Below, piece by piece: positions 1 through 6,511 of a stretch of 11,275 nt of DNA. Position 1 is the first letter of the stretch. The number at the start of each line of letters is the position of its first letter. The notes beneath the pieces were generated by a model. It was given only the letters and a program-made list of their open reading frames with translations, was not told where the DNA came from and did not search any database. Origin of the DNA: Bacteroidales bacterium UBA1035 (GTDB lineage: Bacteria > Bacteroidota > Bacteroidia > Bacteroidales > Dysgonomonadaceae); assembly GCA_002316835.1 (NCBI GenBank), contig DCEG01000098.1:1-11275 (forward strand), written 5' to 3'. Position numbers and translations under genes: made by a program.

Positions 1-375
1 TCCACTACCAATAATAGCTATGGTTTGTCCCAAACTGATTTCTTTATTTTCTTCGCTTATTACCAATTTCCGCGTCAGGTGTGTTATTGTCCAAAACAAG
101 AAAAGAATGGTAAATGCGCTCAGTAGTGCCGACATACTATTGACCATTTTTGCCACTTGCCCGGGATCATTGGTGAATTGTGTAAACAAGTTGCCGAGAA
201 GCATAAAAATAGGAGCGCCGGGAGGGTGTCCTACTTCTAACTTATAGGCTGAGGAGATGAATTCGCCACAATCCCAGAAACTGGCTGTAGGTTCTATAGT
301 TAACAGATAAACAATTGCGGCAACAACAAAAACAGCCCACCCCGAAATTGAGTTGATAAGATTGTATTTCTTCAT
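1..375 (-). CDS. DUF2723 (GT-C-like) multi-pass membrane protein, N-terminal 125 residues only
   Basis: The gene starts at ATG 375 on the minus strand and runs off the left edge, so only the N-terminus is visible. The reading frame is open throughout. Residues about 12-27 form a first membrane helix. They are followed by the conserved SFWDCGEFI segment (residues 32-40) and LEVGHPPGAP (46-55), the hallmark of DUF2723 proteins. A second hydrophobic stretch lies at about 82-100. From family knowledge, DUF2723 proteins are large Bacteroidetes membrane proteins related to protein O-mannosyltransferase-type GT-C glycosyltransferases. The acidic residues D35 and E38 sit in the first outer loop, where GT-C enzymes keep their catalytic Asp/Glu. 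A role in transferring sugar to exported proteins or envelope glycans is therefore inferred, not shown. The gene is divergent from ndk and has a -7-like box 40-47 bp upstream of its start. Confidence 0.85.
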   Translation of the reverse strand, partial: MKKYNLINSISGWAVFVVAAIVYLLTIEPTASFWDCGEFISSAYKLEVGHPPGAPIFMLLGNLFTQFTNDPGQVAKMVNSMSALLSAFTILFLFWTITHLTRKLVISEENKEISLGQTIAIIGSG

Positions 376-414
376 TATTGTGTGATAAAAATGATTCTCA
401 ACCGAAAATTTGAG

Positions 415-422
415 CAAAGGTA
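415..422 (-). promoter_or_regulatory. candidate -7 box for the DUF2723 gene
   Basis: Read on the minus strand this is TACCTTTG followed by C, an exact match to the Bacteroidetes -7 consensus TAnnTTTG. It lies 40 bp upstream of the ATG at 375. No TTTG is present 18-21 bp further upstream, so only half of the promoter is supported. Confidence 0.35.
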
Positions 423-459
423 AGAAAAACAATTAGTTTGTTTTGGCGTTAAGGTCTCA

Positions 460-492
460 TTTTTACTTAGATGTTATTAAAAAAAGTAAAAA
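460..492. repeat. 9-bp AT-rich inverted repeat
   Basis: TTTTTACTT at 460-468 pairs perfectly with AAGTAAAAA at 484-492 around a 15-nt loop. GTC (454-456) and GAC (493-495) could extend the stem after a bulge. It lies between divergent genes, so its function is unknown; an AT-rich chance hairpin is possible. Confidence 0.35.
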
Positions 493-736
493 GACAATAA
501 TACTTCGAAATGACATTTTTGGACTATTACTTCAAGCAACGACTGAAAAAAGTCGGAATAATATGATTAAATATGTCCGAATGAATGTTAACCGATATTT
601 GGAAAGGTTAAAAACAGCATTTTATGTTTTTAAACATGTTTTTCCGTAAGATTTTGTCATACAGTTATATAGATTGATAAATTAACAAAAATTAGTTTTC
701 GTTAGAATTAAGGTGCCAAAATTAGTTGAAAGATAA

Positions 737-768
737 TTTGGTCAAAAAAAAGGAAACAATTTACTTTG
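737..768 (+). promoter_or_regulatory. ndk: candidate promoter for ndk
   Basis: TTTG at 737-740 is followed by exactly 20 bp and then TTACTTTG at 761-768. This matches the Bacteroidetes -33/-7 pattern (TTTG, 19-21 bp, TAnnTTTG) with one mismatch, at the second position of the -7 box. It predicts a transcript starting near 775 with a leader of about 55 nt before the ATG at 832. Confidence 0.45.
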
Positions 769-831
769 GCGAGAATTAAGGAAAAAAATCGTTATTCAAA
801 GGTCATTTTCTTTTATTTTTTATCAGATTAA

Positions 832-1293
832 ATGGAGAAAACGTTAGTAATTCTAAAGCCTTCGGCGATACAACGGAGCATAGTTGGTGAAGTTGTTTCA
901 AGATTCGAGAAAAAAGGGCTTCAAATTGTGGGAATGAAAATGATATCTCTGTCTGACTTAATATTGGAAGAACATTATTCTCACTTAAAAGAAAAACCAT
1001 TCTTCAAGCGTATTAAAGATTCAATGCAGGTTAGTCCGGTAATTGTTATGGCGTTGCAGGGTTTAGAAGCAATTGAAGTGGTGAGGACAATGACAGGGCC
1101 TACAAATGGAAGAAAGGCACAGCCGGGAACTATTAGAGGGGATTACAGTCTTAGTGTTCAGGAAAATATAGTACATGCATCAGATTCTCCAGAGACCGCA
1201 GAAGTGGAATTAAAACGCTTTTTTACCGAAAACGAAATTTTCAACTATCCGCAACTGACTTTCGTTAATCTTTACGCTAACGATGAAGTTTGA
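832..1293 (+). CDS. ndk: nucleoside diphosphate kinase
   Basis: This 153-residue protein has the usual length for Ndk. It transfers the terminal phosphate from ATP to (d)NDPs through a phospho-histidine, supplying NTPs and dNTPs in the cytoplasm. The N-terminus TLVILKPSAIQR (4-15) carries the conserved Lys-Pro of the nucleotide site. The region GTIRGDY (99-105) carries the conserved Arg. The active-site loop NIVHASDSPE (112-121) contains the phospho-accepting H115, with Ala replacing the Gly of the classical NxxHGSDS; from memory this variant is common in the phylum. The ATG at 832 fits the family N-terminus exactly. There is no Shine-Dalgarno sequence, only an AT-rich leader. The M23 peptidase gene starts 53 bp downstream with no clear terminator between, so the two may be cotranscribed. 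Confidence 0.97.
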   Translation: MEKTLVILKPSAIQRSIVGEVVSRFEKKGLQIVGMKMISLSDLILEEHYSHLKEKPFFKRIKDSMQVSPVIVMALQGLEAIEVVRTMTGPTNGRKAQPGTIRGDYSLSVQENIVHASDSPETAEVELKRFFTENEIFNYPQLTFVNLYANDEV

Positions 1294-1346
1294 TTGCGAA
1301 AATTAATTAAATTGAAACTAAAGCTTATTCTCATATATATTTAATT

Positions 1347-2351
1347 ATGGAGAGAAATAAAAACTTATCTAAAGTAAAAGTACTCTTAACCGCTTCATTA
1401 GCGCTTCTTACTTTAACCGCGTTTGCTCAGTCAACTGCAAAATCTAGATCAGAAGTTAATTACAAACAACTACACAGCACAAGTCTAGGAGGTCAGCAAG
1501 GATTATTTGCTGACGGAATAAAGCTCAAAATGGATTTATCCGTTCTTGATGAGGCCGAAGCAACACGTGAAATACCTTTCGACATAAATGAAATCCCGGC
1601 TGATGAACTTTACGGAGGAGTTTGGCGGAACGCTCACGTTGATGTTTACGGAGCTTTGAAAAGTGCTCCCGACTCATTTATTGTGAATCTTGCTAACTTT
1701 TCTATTCCCCACGAAGGACGTATGACCTCCAACTTTGGAAGAAGAGGAAGTCGCCGCTATCATTACGGAATAGACTTGAAATTGAATGTAGGTGATACGG
1801 TATATGCAGCTTTCGATGGAAAAATAAGAGTGCAGCAGTACGAAAGAAGGGGATATGGGTATTATACAGTTGTTCGTCACGTAAATGGATTAGAAACCGT
1901 TTACGGTCACTTGTCGAAATTTTTAGTGAAAGAAAACGATTTTGTAAGGTCCGGACAACCCATCGCGTTGGGTGGAAACACAGGAAGATCAACAGGTCCG
2001 CACCTACACTTCGAAACCCGTTTTCTGGGAAAACCCATCAATCCGAATTACATTATTGACTTCGATAACAAAGTTTGTCACCGCGACGAATATTTAGTTA
2101 CCAAATCTAGCTACAAAAAAACAACTCAAAGCAGTAGTGTTCGCTATACTGCAAGTAACTACAAACAACCAACTTCTACCAGCAACAACAAATATGTTTC
2201 GGGAACTGTGAAATATCACAGGATCAAAAGCGGCGATACATTAGGAGCCATTGCCAGAAGAAACGGAATTTCAGTATCCAAGTTGTGCAGTTTAAACAAC
2301 ATTACTCCTAGAACTACCCTGCGGGTTGGAAAATCGTTAAGAGTTTCATAA
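1347..2351 (+). CDS. secreted M23 family metallopeptidase with C-terminal LysM domain
   Basis: This 334-residue protein is a peptidoglycan endopeptidase of the LytM/M23 type, acting outside the cytoplasmic membrane. Residues 1-28 form a signal peptide: a basic start, a hydrophobic core LLTASLALLTLTAF, and likely cleavage near AFA-Q. The M23 domain spans about 120-240. The zinc ligands expected for the family are all visible: H139 and D143 in HYGID, and H221 in the HLHFE motif. The catalytic-type histidines H188 (YGHLS) and H219 are also present, so the enzyme should be active. A Ser/Thr/Asn-rich linker (about 255-283) leads to one LysM repeat (about 288-333, YHRIKSGDTLGAIARR...), which anchors it to glycan strands. 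The gene has its own strong terminator. The cell-division or remodelling role is inferred from the family. Confidence 0.95.
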   Translation: MERNKNLSKVKVLLTASLALLTLTAFAQSTAKSRSEVNYKQLHSTSLGGQQGLFADGIKLKMDLSVLDEAEATREIPFDINEIPADELYGGVWRNAHVDVYGALKSAPDSFIVNLANFSIPHEGRMTSNFGRRGSRRYHYGIDLKLNVGDTVYAAFDGKIRVQQYERRGYGYYTVVRHVNGLETVYGHLSKFLVKENDFVRSGQPIALGGNTGRSTGPHLHFETRFLGKPINPNYIIDFDNKVCHRDEYLVTKSSYKKTTQSSSVRYTASNYKQPTSTSNNKYVSGTVKYHRIKSGDTLGAIARRNGISVSKLCSLNNITPRTTLRVGKSLRVS

Positions 2352-2372
2352 ACAAAATTCATAATTAAGAGG

Positions 2373-2412
2373 AGAAGGTACAGGTATTTAAGCTTGTACC
2401 TTTTTCTTTTTT
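2373..2412 (+). terminator. rho-independent terminator after the M23 peptidase gene
   Basis: AAGGTACAGG (2375-2384) pairs with CTTGTACCTT (2393-2402), a 10-bp stem with one G-U pair and an 8-nt loop. It is followed by a T-rich tract from 2401 to 2413. It lies 22 bp after the stop codon. Its right arm overlaps the candidate -33 box of the next gene. Confidence 0.85.
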
Positions 2413-2424
2413 TGTTTAACTTTG
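2393..2424 (+). promoter_or_regulatory. candidate promoter for the DUF1599 gene
   Basis: CTTG (2393-2396, three of four bases of TTTG) is followed by 20 bp and then TAACTTTG (2417-2424), an exact TAnnTTTG match. It predicts a start near 2431 and a leader of about 30 nt before ATG 2461. The -33 element is formed by the descending arm of the upstream terminator. Confidence 0.5.
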
Positions 2425-2460
2425 TTGCTCCATAAATAGATTATAAAATTTATCAATCTT

Positions 2461-3009
2461 ATGAGTGAAACAAACCGGCAATTCGATAAGGTGATAGCCA
2501 TTTGCAGGAATATGTTCGAGAAAAAATCGAGCGATTACGGACCAACATGGCGGATTTTGCGGCCCGAATCGGTGACTGATCAATTATTTATCAAAGCGAA
2601 CCGGATACGATCGTTGGAAATAAAGAAAGAAAGCAAGGTTGGGGAAGGTATATTTCCTGAATTCATCGGGATTGTCAATTACGGCATTATGGGTTTGATA
2701 CAACTTGAACTTGGGTATGCCGATAGTGTTGATATCACTAAAGAGACGGCTCTGGAACTCTTCGATAAATATATCACTGCCGCTAAAGAGCTGATGTATG
2801 CTAAAAATCATGATTATGATGAAGCCTGGCGAAGTATGCGTGTCAGTTCATACACCGATTTAATCCTGGCGAAGTTATTCCGGATAAAAGAGATGGAAGA
2901 CAACCAAGGCAAGACTATTGCTTCCGAAGGAATTGATGCAAACTACACAGATATTGTGAACTATGCCTTGTTCGGATTGATTAAGCTCCACTTTGGCGAG
3001 GATAAGTAA
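2461..3009 (+). CDS. DUF1599 protein with two tandem copies of the domain
   Basis: This 182-residue, apparently cytosolic protein has no signal peptide or membrane helix. It contains an internal duplication. Copy 1 (about 9-87) and copy 2 (about 105-180) share the series [EA]KxxDYxxxWRxxR, a downstream Ile/Leu-rich helix with R[IL]xxxE, a central acidic-Ile region, and IVNYxxxGLI near the end. These are the features of DUF1599, which Pfam, as I recall, calls a nucleotide modification associated domain. The biochemical activity is unknown to me. The acidic and Tyr/Trp-rich conserved positions recall all-alpha nucleotide-pyrophosphohydrolase-like proteins, but that is a guess. Its position upstream of DoxX, tpiA, SPOR and folE matches an order I remember from other Bacteroidales. 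It has its own likely promoter. Confidence 0.85.
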   Translation: MSETNRQFDKVIAICRNMFEKKSSDYGPTWRILRPESVTDQLFIKANRIRSLEIKKESKVGEGIFPEFIGIVNYGIMGLIQLELGYADSVDITKETALELFDKYITAAKELMYAKNHDYDEAWRSMRVSSYTDLILAKLFRIKEMEDNQGKTIASEGIDANYTDIVNYALFGLIKLHFGEDK

Positions 3010-3070
3010 ATGATCTTTTTTGTTCTTTCAGATTGGGAAAGTTTGAACATGAGTAGCTTGTTTTCAATCG

Positions 3071-3085
3071 AAATCAGTCTGATTT
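3071..3085. repeat. short perfect palindrome between DUF1599 and DoxX genes
   Basis: AAATCAG (3071-3077) and CTGATTT (3079-3085) are perfect inverted copies around a single T. The one-base centre suits a dimeric protein-binding site better than a hairpin, although a 6-bp stem with a 3-nt loop is possible. It lies in the 138-bp gap 3010-3147, where I saw no good -33/-7 pair and no further gene. Confidence 0.35.
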
Positions 3086-3147
3086 TGTCTCAGTCAATCT
3101 AAAATTTATAACAATTGAATCAATAAGTAGGTCGAGCTGCCAAGATT

Positions 3148-4437
3148 ATGGATTCCGGAAATAGATTTATCAAAATTATAACTGAGTTATCCCGAATTAT
3201 TCTCGGGGCTACTTTCGTTTTTTCGGGTTTCGTAAAAGCAGTAGATCCACTCGGTTTTACTTATAAAATTCAGGACTATCTTATTTCGTTCAACCTTGCT
3301 GAGTTTTTTCCTTTGGCTCTGCCGGTTGCGATAGTTTTGGTAGTTTTCGAATTTTTGATCGGCGTTTTTTTACTGTTGGGGATTTATCGAAAACCAACGG
3401 TAGTGCTTGCAGGCGTTTTTATGGCTTTTTTCCTTCCGCTTACACTTTGGATTGCGTTGAAAAATCCGGTAAAGGACTGTGGCTGTTTTGGCGATGCGCT
3501 GATAATCAGTAATTGGGAAACATTTTATAAAAATATTGTTTTAGGAATTTGCGCTGTTATTCTACTTATTTATTACAAAAAGATCTCTCCCTTATTTTCT
3601 GCAAAAACAGCGTGGATGGCTGCTGCATTTTCAATTATCTTCGGATTTGCTTTTGCCGTTTACAATGTTGTTAAGCTTCCGGTTTTCGATTTTCGTCCTT
3701 ATCATATAGGCGCTAATATCCCCGAAAATATGTATGTCGATCCGGCAAAAGGCGACATAGTAGAAAATGTCTTCATCTATAGTAAAAACGGAATAAATCA
3801 AGAGTTTACTGAAGAAAACTATCCGTGGGATGATTCCACATATACATTTGTAGAAATGAATACCAAATTGATAAAAGAGGGGGAGAAGCCAAAAATCGAA
3901 GATTTTTATATTTCAACGCTTGCTTTAGATAGCCTGTCTCAAAGTTTTGTTTCCGGAGAAGACATTACGCAGCAAATTTTATCGGATATGAACTATAACT
4001 TTTTGATGGTCTCATATTCGTTAGAGCAAATGAACGAAAAACGTCTGGACGATTTTAAAAATGCATCTGATTTTGCACAAAATAACGGTTATAATTTTTA
4101 TTGTCTTACGTCATCATCTCCCTATTTTATCGGTGAGTGGAGCGCAAGGAATAATACCGACTTTCAATTTGCTCATGCTGATGAAAGAGTGCTGAAAACA
4201 ATGATACGTTCCAATCCGGGGTTATTGTTACTACAAAACGGCAATGTCATTAACATGTGGGACGATAGTGAAATTCCCGATTTCGAATTAAAGGGTATTG
4301 ATAACTTAGCAAAAGTTGAAGGACTGAAAACGAACTTTTGGGGTAAATTAATGGTTATACTCCTGATGTTTCTTGTTCCGCTTTTGCTGATTAAAATACA
4401 AGATATCCGATTAAACAGATCATTCAATTATAAATAA
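3148..4437 (+). CDS. DoxX/MauE-like membrane protein fused to a thioredoxin-like domain (BT_3928-type)
   Basis: This 429-residue inner-membrane protein has an N-terminal DoxX/MauE-like unit. Hydrophobic segments lie at about 14-32, 52-78, 83-104 and 126-143, with KDCGCFGDAL (109-118) carrying the Cys pair C111/C113 typical of redox-associated MauE/DoxX proteins. Another helix lies at about 153-172. A large soluble region (about 180-395) ends with a thioredoxin-fold-like pattern: CLTSSSPYFIGEW (319-331), then NPGLLLLQNGNVI (356-368), where P357 fits the cis-Pro position. The classical CxxC is absent; only C319 remains. A last membrane helix (about 398-416) and a basic tail follow. This architecture matches what I recall as the BT_3928 family of Bacteroidetes. 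A role in membrane-linked thiol redox is inferred. It sits between DUF1599 and tpiA. Confidence 0.85.
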   Translation: MDSGNRFIKIITELSRIILGATFVFSGFVKAVDPLGFTYKIQDYLISFNLAEFFPLALPVAIVLVVFEFLIGVFLLLGIYRKPTVVLAGVFMAFFLPLTLWIALKNPVKDCGCFGDALIISNWETFYKNIVLGICAVILLIYYKKISPLFSAKTAWMAAAFSIIFGFAFAVYNVVKLPVFDFRPYHIGANIPENMYVDPAKGDIVENVFIYSKNGINQEFTEENYPWDDSTYTFVEMNTKLIKEGEKPKIEDFYISTLALDSLSQSFVSGEDITQQILSDMNYNFLMVSYSLEQMNEKRLDDFKNASDFAQNNGYNFYCLTSSSPYFIGEWSARNNTDFQFAHADERVLKTMIRSNPGLLLLQNGNVINMWDDSEIPDFELKGIDNLAKVEGLKTNFWGKLMVILLMFLVPLLLIKIQDIRLNRSFNYK

Positions 4438-4450
4438 TAAGGAATTAGAT

Positions 4451-4473
4451 TTCTCACTGCGTTCGAAATGACA
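4451..4473. repeat. remnant of a Bacteroidetes-type intergenic repeat
   Basis: The segment from GATTTCTCACTGCG through TTCGAAATGACA, read in reverse, is TGTCATTTCGAACGCAGTGAGAAATC. From memory this closely resembles a short intergenic repeat found many times in Bacteroidetes genomes. The ends ATTTC and GAAAT form a small inverted repeat. A 12-bp piece of it, TTCGAAATGACA, recurs exactly at 504-515. Confidence 0.5.
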
Positions 4474-4498
4474 AAATAATGTGATTTTATTTGACACT

Positions 4499-4532
4499 TT
4501 TGACATCCCGGCAATAGGAATATCTATTTTTA
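4499..4532 (+). promoter_or_regulatory. tpiA: weak candidate promoter for tpiA
   Basis: TTTG at 4499-4502 is followed by 22 bp and TATTTTTA (4525-4532), one base off TAnnTTTG. The spacing is slightly long. A second TTTG (4490-4493) has no good partner. The 120-bp gap and its repeat remnant make a separate tpiA promoter plausible. Confidence 0.25.
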
Positions 4533-4557
4533 ATACATCATTATAAAAACAAGAATT

Positions 4558-5313
4558 ATGAGAAAAAAGATTGTAGCAGGTAACTGGAAAATGAACAAAA
4601 ATCTGCAAGAAGGATTGGCTTTAGCGAAAGAACTTGATGCCGCATTGGGAGGAAAATCAGTGAATTGCGATGTGGTTCTCGGGACTCCCTTTATCCATTT
4701 AGCAGGTGTGGCAAGTGCTGTTGACACAACAAAAGTTGGTGTGGCCGCACAAAATTGTGCCGATAAAGCATCGGGAGCATATACCGGTGAAGTTTCGGCT
4801 GAAATGGTAGCTTCCACAGGAGCAAAATACGTGATTTTAGGTCATAGCGAACGTCGTGCTTATTATCACGAAACCCCCGAGATACTAAAAGAAAAAGTAT
4901 TATTGGCGCTGGCAAATAATCTTACACCGATTTTCTGTATTGGTGAAGTATTGGCTGAACGTGAAGCTGAGAAACATTTTGATGTAGTAAAATCACAAAT
5001 TGAAGCATCATTATTCGACTTATCGAAAGAAGATTTTTCAAAAATTGTTCTGGCTTATGAGCCGGTTTGGGCAATCGGAACCGGAAAAACTGCAACTTCC
5101 GCCCAGGCTCAGGAAATGCATGCGTTTATTCGCAAAACGCTGGTAGAAAAGTACGGAGAAGAAGTGGCAGACAACACATCTATTCTTTACGGAGGAAGTT
5201 GTAATGCATCCAATGCGAAAGAACTGTTTTCTAACCCGGATGTTGACGGTGGACTAATCGGTGGAGCATCGTTGGGAGTAGACAAGTTTATGCCCATTAT
5301 CGAGGCATTTTGA
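4558..5313 (+). CDS. tpiA: triose-phosphate isomerase
   Basis: This 251-residue cytoplasmic enzyme has the normal family length. It interconverts dihydroxyacetone phosphate and glyceraldehyde 3-phosphate in glycolysis and gluconeogenesis. All catalytic residues are visible: N9 and K11 in AGNWKMN, H96 in ILGHSERR (93-100), and E168 in AYEPVWAIGTG (166-176), which runs into the mobile phosphate-binding loop 6. The C-terminal phosphate site is present as YGGS (211-214) and GGLIGGASL (231-239). The conserved Cys in FCIGE (C127) is also there. The ATG at 4558 fits the family start. A 14-bp hairpin follows 14 bp after the stop codon, so transcription may partly end before the SPOR gene. Confidence 0.98.
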   Translation: MRKKIVAGNWKMNKNLQEGLALAKELDAALGGKSVNCDVVLGTPFIHLAGVASAVDTTKVGVAAQNCADKASGAYTGEVSAEMVASTGAKYVILGHSERRAYYHETPEILKEKVLLALANNLTPIFCIGEVLAEREAEKHFDVVKSQIEASLFDLSKEDFSKIVLAYEPVWAIGTGKTATSAQAQEMHAFIRKTLVEKYGEEVADNTSILYGGSCNASNAKELFSNPDVDGGLIGGASLGVDKFMPIIEAF

Positions 5314-5327
5314 TACATTAAATATTT

Positions 5328-5360
5328 TTACCACAGATTTGAAAGTCAAGTCTGTGGTAA
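5328..5360. terminator. strong hairpin between tpiA and the SPOR gene (terminator or operator)
   Basis: TTACCACAGA (5328-5337) is the perfect reverse complement of TCTGTGGTAA (5351-5360). Inner pairing continues with one T-G pair plus T5339-A5349, T5340-A5348 and G5341-C5347, giving a 14-bp stem with a 5-nt loop. The following sequence (TTCTCTATCTTTG) is only moderately T-rich, so termination may be weak. The right arm ends 5 bp before the -7 box of the SPOR gene, so it could also be a regulatory site. Confidence 0.6.
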
Positions 5361-5365
5361 TTCTC

Positions 5366-5373
5366 TATCTTTG
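5366..5373 (+). promoter_or_regulatory. candidate -7 box for the SPOR-folE operon
   Basis: TATCTTTG followed by CA is an exact match to the Bacteroidetes -7 consensus, 16 bp upstream of ATG 5390. The expected -33 position falls inside the hairpin loop and arm. The nearest TTTG (5338-5341) is 24 bp away, longer than usual. The predicted leader is short, about 10 nt. Confidence 0.45.
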
Positions 5374-5389
5374 CACAAATTTTTTGAAT

Positions 5390-5905
5390 ATGAATATTTT
5401 ATCTAAAATATTGCTTTTATCTGTTTTTTCGGTGTTTTGCTTTACTGCGATCGCGCAAACTCAGAAGCAGCGTAAAGAAATTATAGATGAGTTGAATACT
5501 GTAAAACCCGGGCAGGGTAGAGTGATGGTTTTTGAAGATAGAGCCATCGAAGAAGTTATCGGACGAAGTATGGCGCCGGCAAGAACGGTTTATGCTACGG
5601 CAGACGGTATGCAATTTGTAAAAATGCGCGGATTTAAAATTCAGGTGTTTTCGGGAAATAATCAACGAACTTCAAAAAATGAGGCATATTATAAGCAAGG
5701 ACTTGTAAATACTTCATTTCCCGGACAGGAAACAGTGGTAACTTTTGATTCTCCTTTCTGGCGTCTCCGTGCAGGAAATTTTAAAACCCGCGAAGAAGCT
5801 ACGGCAGTACTGAACGATATGAGAAAAACCTTTCCTGCTTTTGGACGTGAAATGTACATTGTAATAGACGAAGTGAAAATTCCTGTGGATCAACTTCAAG
5901 AATAA
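5390..5905 (+). CDS. secreted SPOR-domain protein
   Basis: This is a 171-residue exported protein. I chose ATG 5390 over the in-frame TTG at 5339 because it begins directly with a signal peptide (MNILSKILLLSVFSVFCFTAIAQ, cut near residue 22). The TTG would lie within the hairpin and upstream of the -7 box. The C-terminal SPOR domain (about 79-163) starts with GFKIQVFSGN (81-90) and contains FWRLRAGNFKTREEA (123-137), the classic second repeat of SPOR domains. SPOR domains bind denuded peptidoglycan glycan strands, often at the septum, so periplasmic binding to cell wall is expected. The 57-residue linker between signal and SPOR has no recognised domain. folE starts 8 bp after its stop codon, indicating one operon, although the functional link is not obvious. 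Confidence 0.9.
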   Translation: MNILSKILLLSVFSVFCFTAIAQTQKQRKEIIDELNTVKPGQGRVMVFEDRAIEEVIGRSMAPARTVYATADGMQFVKMRGFKIQVFSGNNQRTSKNEAYYKQGLVNTSFPGQETVVTFDSPFWRLRAGNFKTREEATAVLNDMRKTFPAFGREMYIVIDEVKIPVDQLQE

Positions 5906-5913
5906 TCCATTCT

Positions 5914-6486
5914 ATGTCATCAGAAGAAATAGAGAACAGAAAATCAGTTATAGCTAATCACATGAAAGATGTGATTACATTGCTGGGAGAAGATGTGACT
6001 CGCGAGGGTCTGATTAAGACTCCCGATCGTGTGGCAAAAGCCATACAGTACCTGACAAAAGGTTATTATCAGAATCCCGAAGAGATACTGCGTTCCGCAC
6101 TTTTCAGAGAAAATTACAGGCAGATGGTTATCGTGAAAGATATCGATCTGTTTTCGTTATGCGAACATCACATGCTTCCGTTTTTTGGGAAAGCACACGT
6201 AGCTTATATTCCGGATGGATACATTACCGGATTAAGTAAAATTGCCCGTGTGGTAGATGTTTTTGCACGTCGTTTACAAGTCCAGGAGCGATTAACCACG
6301 CAAATAAAAGAATGTATTCAAAAGACGCTTAATCCAATGGGTGTGATGGTAGTAATAGAAGCTCAGCATATGTGTATGCAAATGCGCGGTGTTGAAAAAC
6401 AAAATTCCATAACTACTACTTCAGATTTCACCGGCGTTTTTAAGGAGCAAAGAACACGGGAAGAGTTTATTTCGTTGATTAAATAA
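5914..6486 (+). CDS. folE: GTP cyclohydrolase I (FolE, zinc-dependent type IA)
   Basis: This 190-residue cytosolic enzyme has the usual size. It converts GTP to 7,8-dihydroneopterin triphosphate, the first step of tetrahydrofolate and related pterin synthesis. The zinc site is intact: C83 and H86 in SLCEHHMLPFFGKAH, and C154 in QHMCMQMRGV, matching C110/H113/C181 of the E. coli enzyme. The adjacent catalytic His (H85) is present too. Further family motifs are TPDRVAKA (36-43), ITGLSKIARVVD (104-115), RLQVQERLT (120-128) and the C-terminal NSITTTSDFTGVF (164-176). It follows the SPOR gene by 8 bp and is probably cotranscribed. It is convergent with typA, whose stop is 25 bp away, and no terminator is visible in that gap. 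Confidence 0.97.
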   Translation: MSSEEIENRKSVIANHMKDVITLLGEDVTREGLIKTPDRVAKAIQYLTKGYYQNPEEILRSALFRENYRQMVIVKDIDLFSLCEHHMLPFFGKAHVAYIPDGYITGLSKIARVVDVFARRLQVQERLTTQIKECIQKTLNPMGVMVVIEAQHMCMQMRGVEKQNSITTTSDFTGVFKEQRTREEFISLIK

Positions 6487-6511
6487 TCGCAAAGACTCAA
6501 GCATCACTTCT

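Larger units (their letters stand above)
376..831. other. 456-bp AT-rich divergent intergenic region between DUF2723 and ndk
   Basis: No convincing gene was found here. It holds: the DUF2723 -7 box; an AT hairpin (TTTTTACTT at 460-468 with AAGTAAAAA at 484-492); a small hairpin (CGACT 540-544 with AGTCG 551-555); a 12-bp fragment, TTCGAAATGACA (504-515), shared with the repeat remnant at 4462-4473; a palindrome AAACATGTTT (632-641); and a diverged duplicated segment ending in AGAATTAAGG (704-713 and 771-780). The second copy of that segment overlaps the likely ndk promoter. Because both flanking genes point outward, these hairpins are not expected to be their terminators. The region looks like decayed sequence plus two promoters. 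Confidence 0.6.

Noticed and set aside
600..645. Possible terminator (AAAAACA at 610-616 with TGTTTTT at 625-631 or 637-643)
   Set aside because: No gene ends here, since both neighbours point away. The pairing is AT-only with several alternatives, consistent with composition.
443..649. 68-codon open frame in the DUF2723/ndk gap
   Set aside because: It starts with TTG, has no ribosome site or recognisable family, and overlaps AT-rich hairpins and a repeat fragment. It is most likely chance.
4420..4608. Minus-strand open frame over the DoxX/tpiA gap
   Set aside because: It spans the start of tpiA and the repeat remnant. Its peptide is the translation of the repeat, not a gene.
5339..5389. 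In-frame TTG start giving a 188-residue SPOR protein
   Set aside because: It would lie inside the hairpin and upstream of the -7 box. The ATG at 5390 opens directly with a signal peptide.
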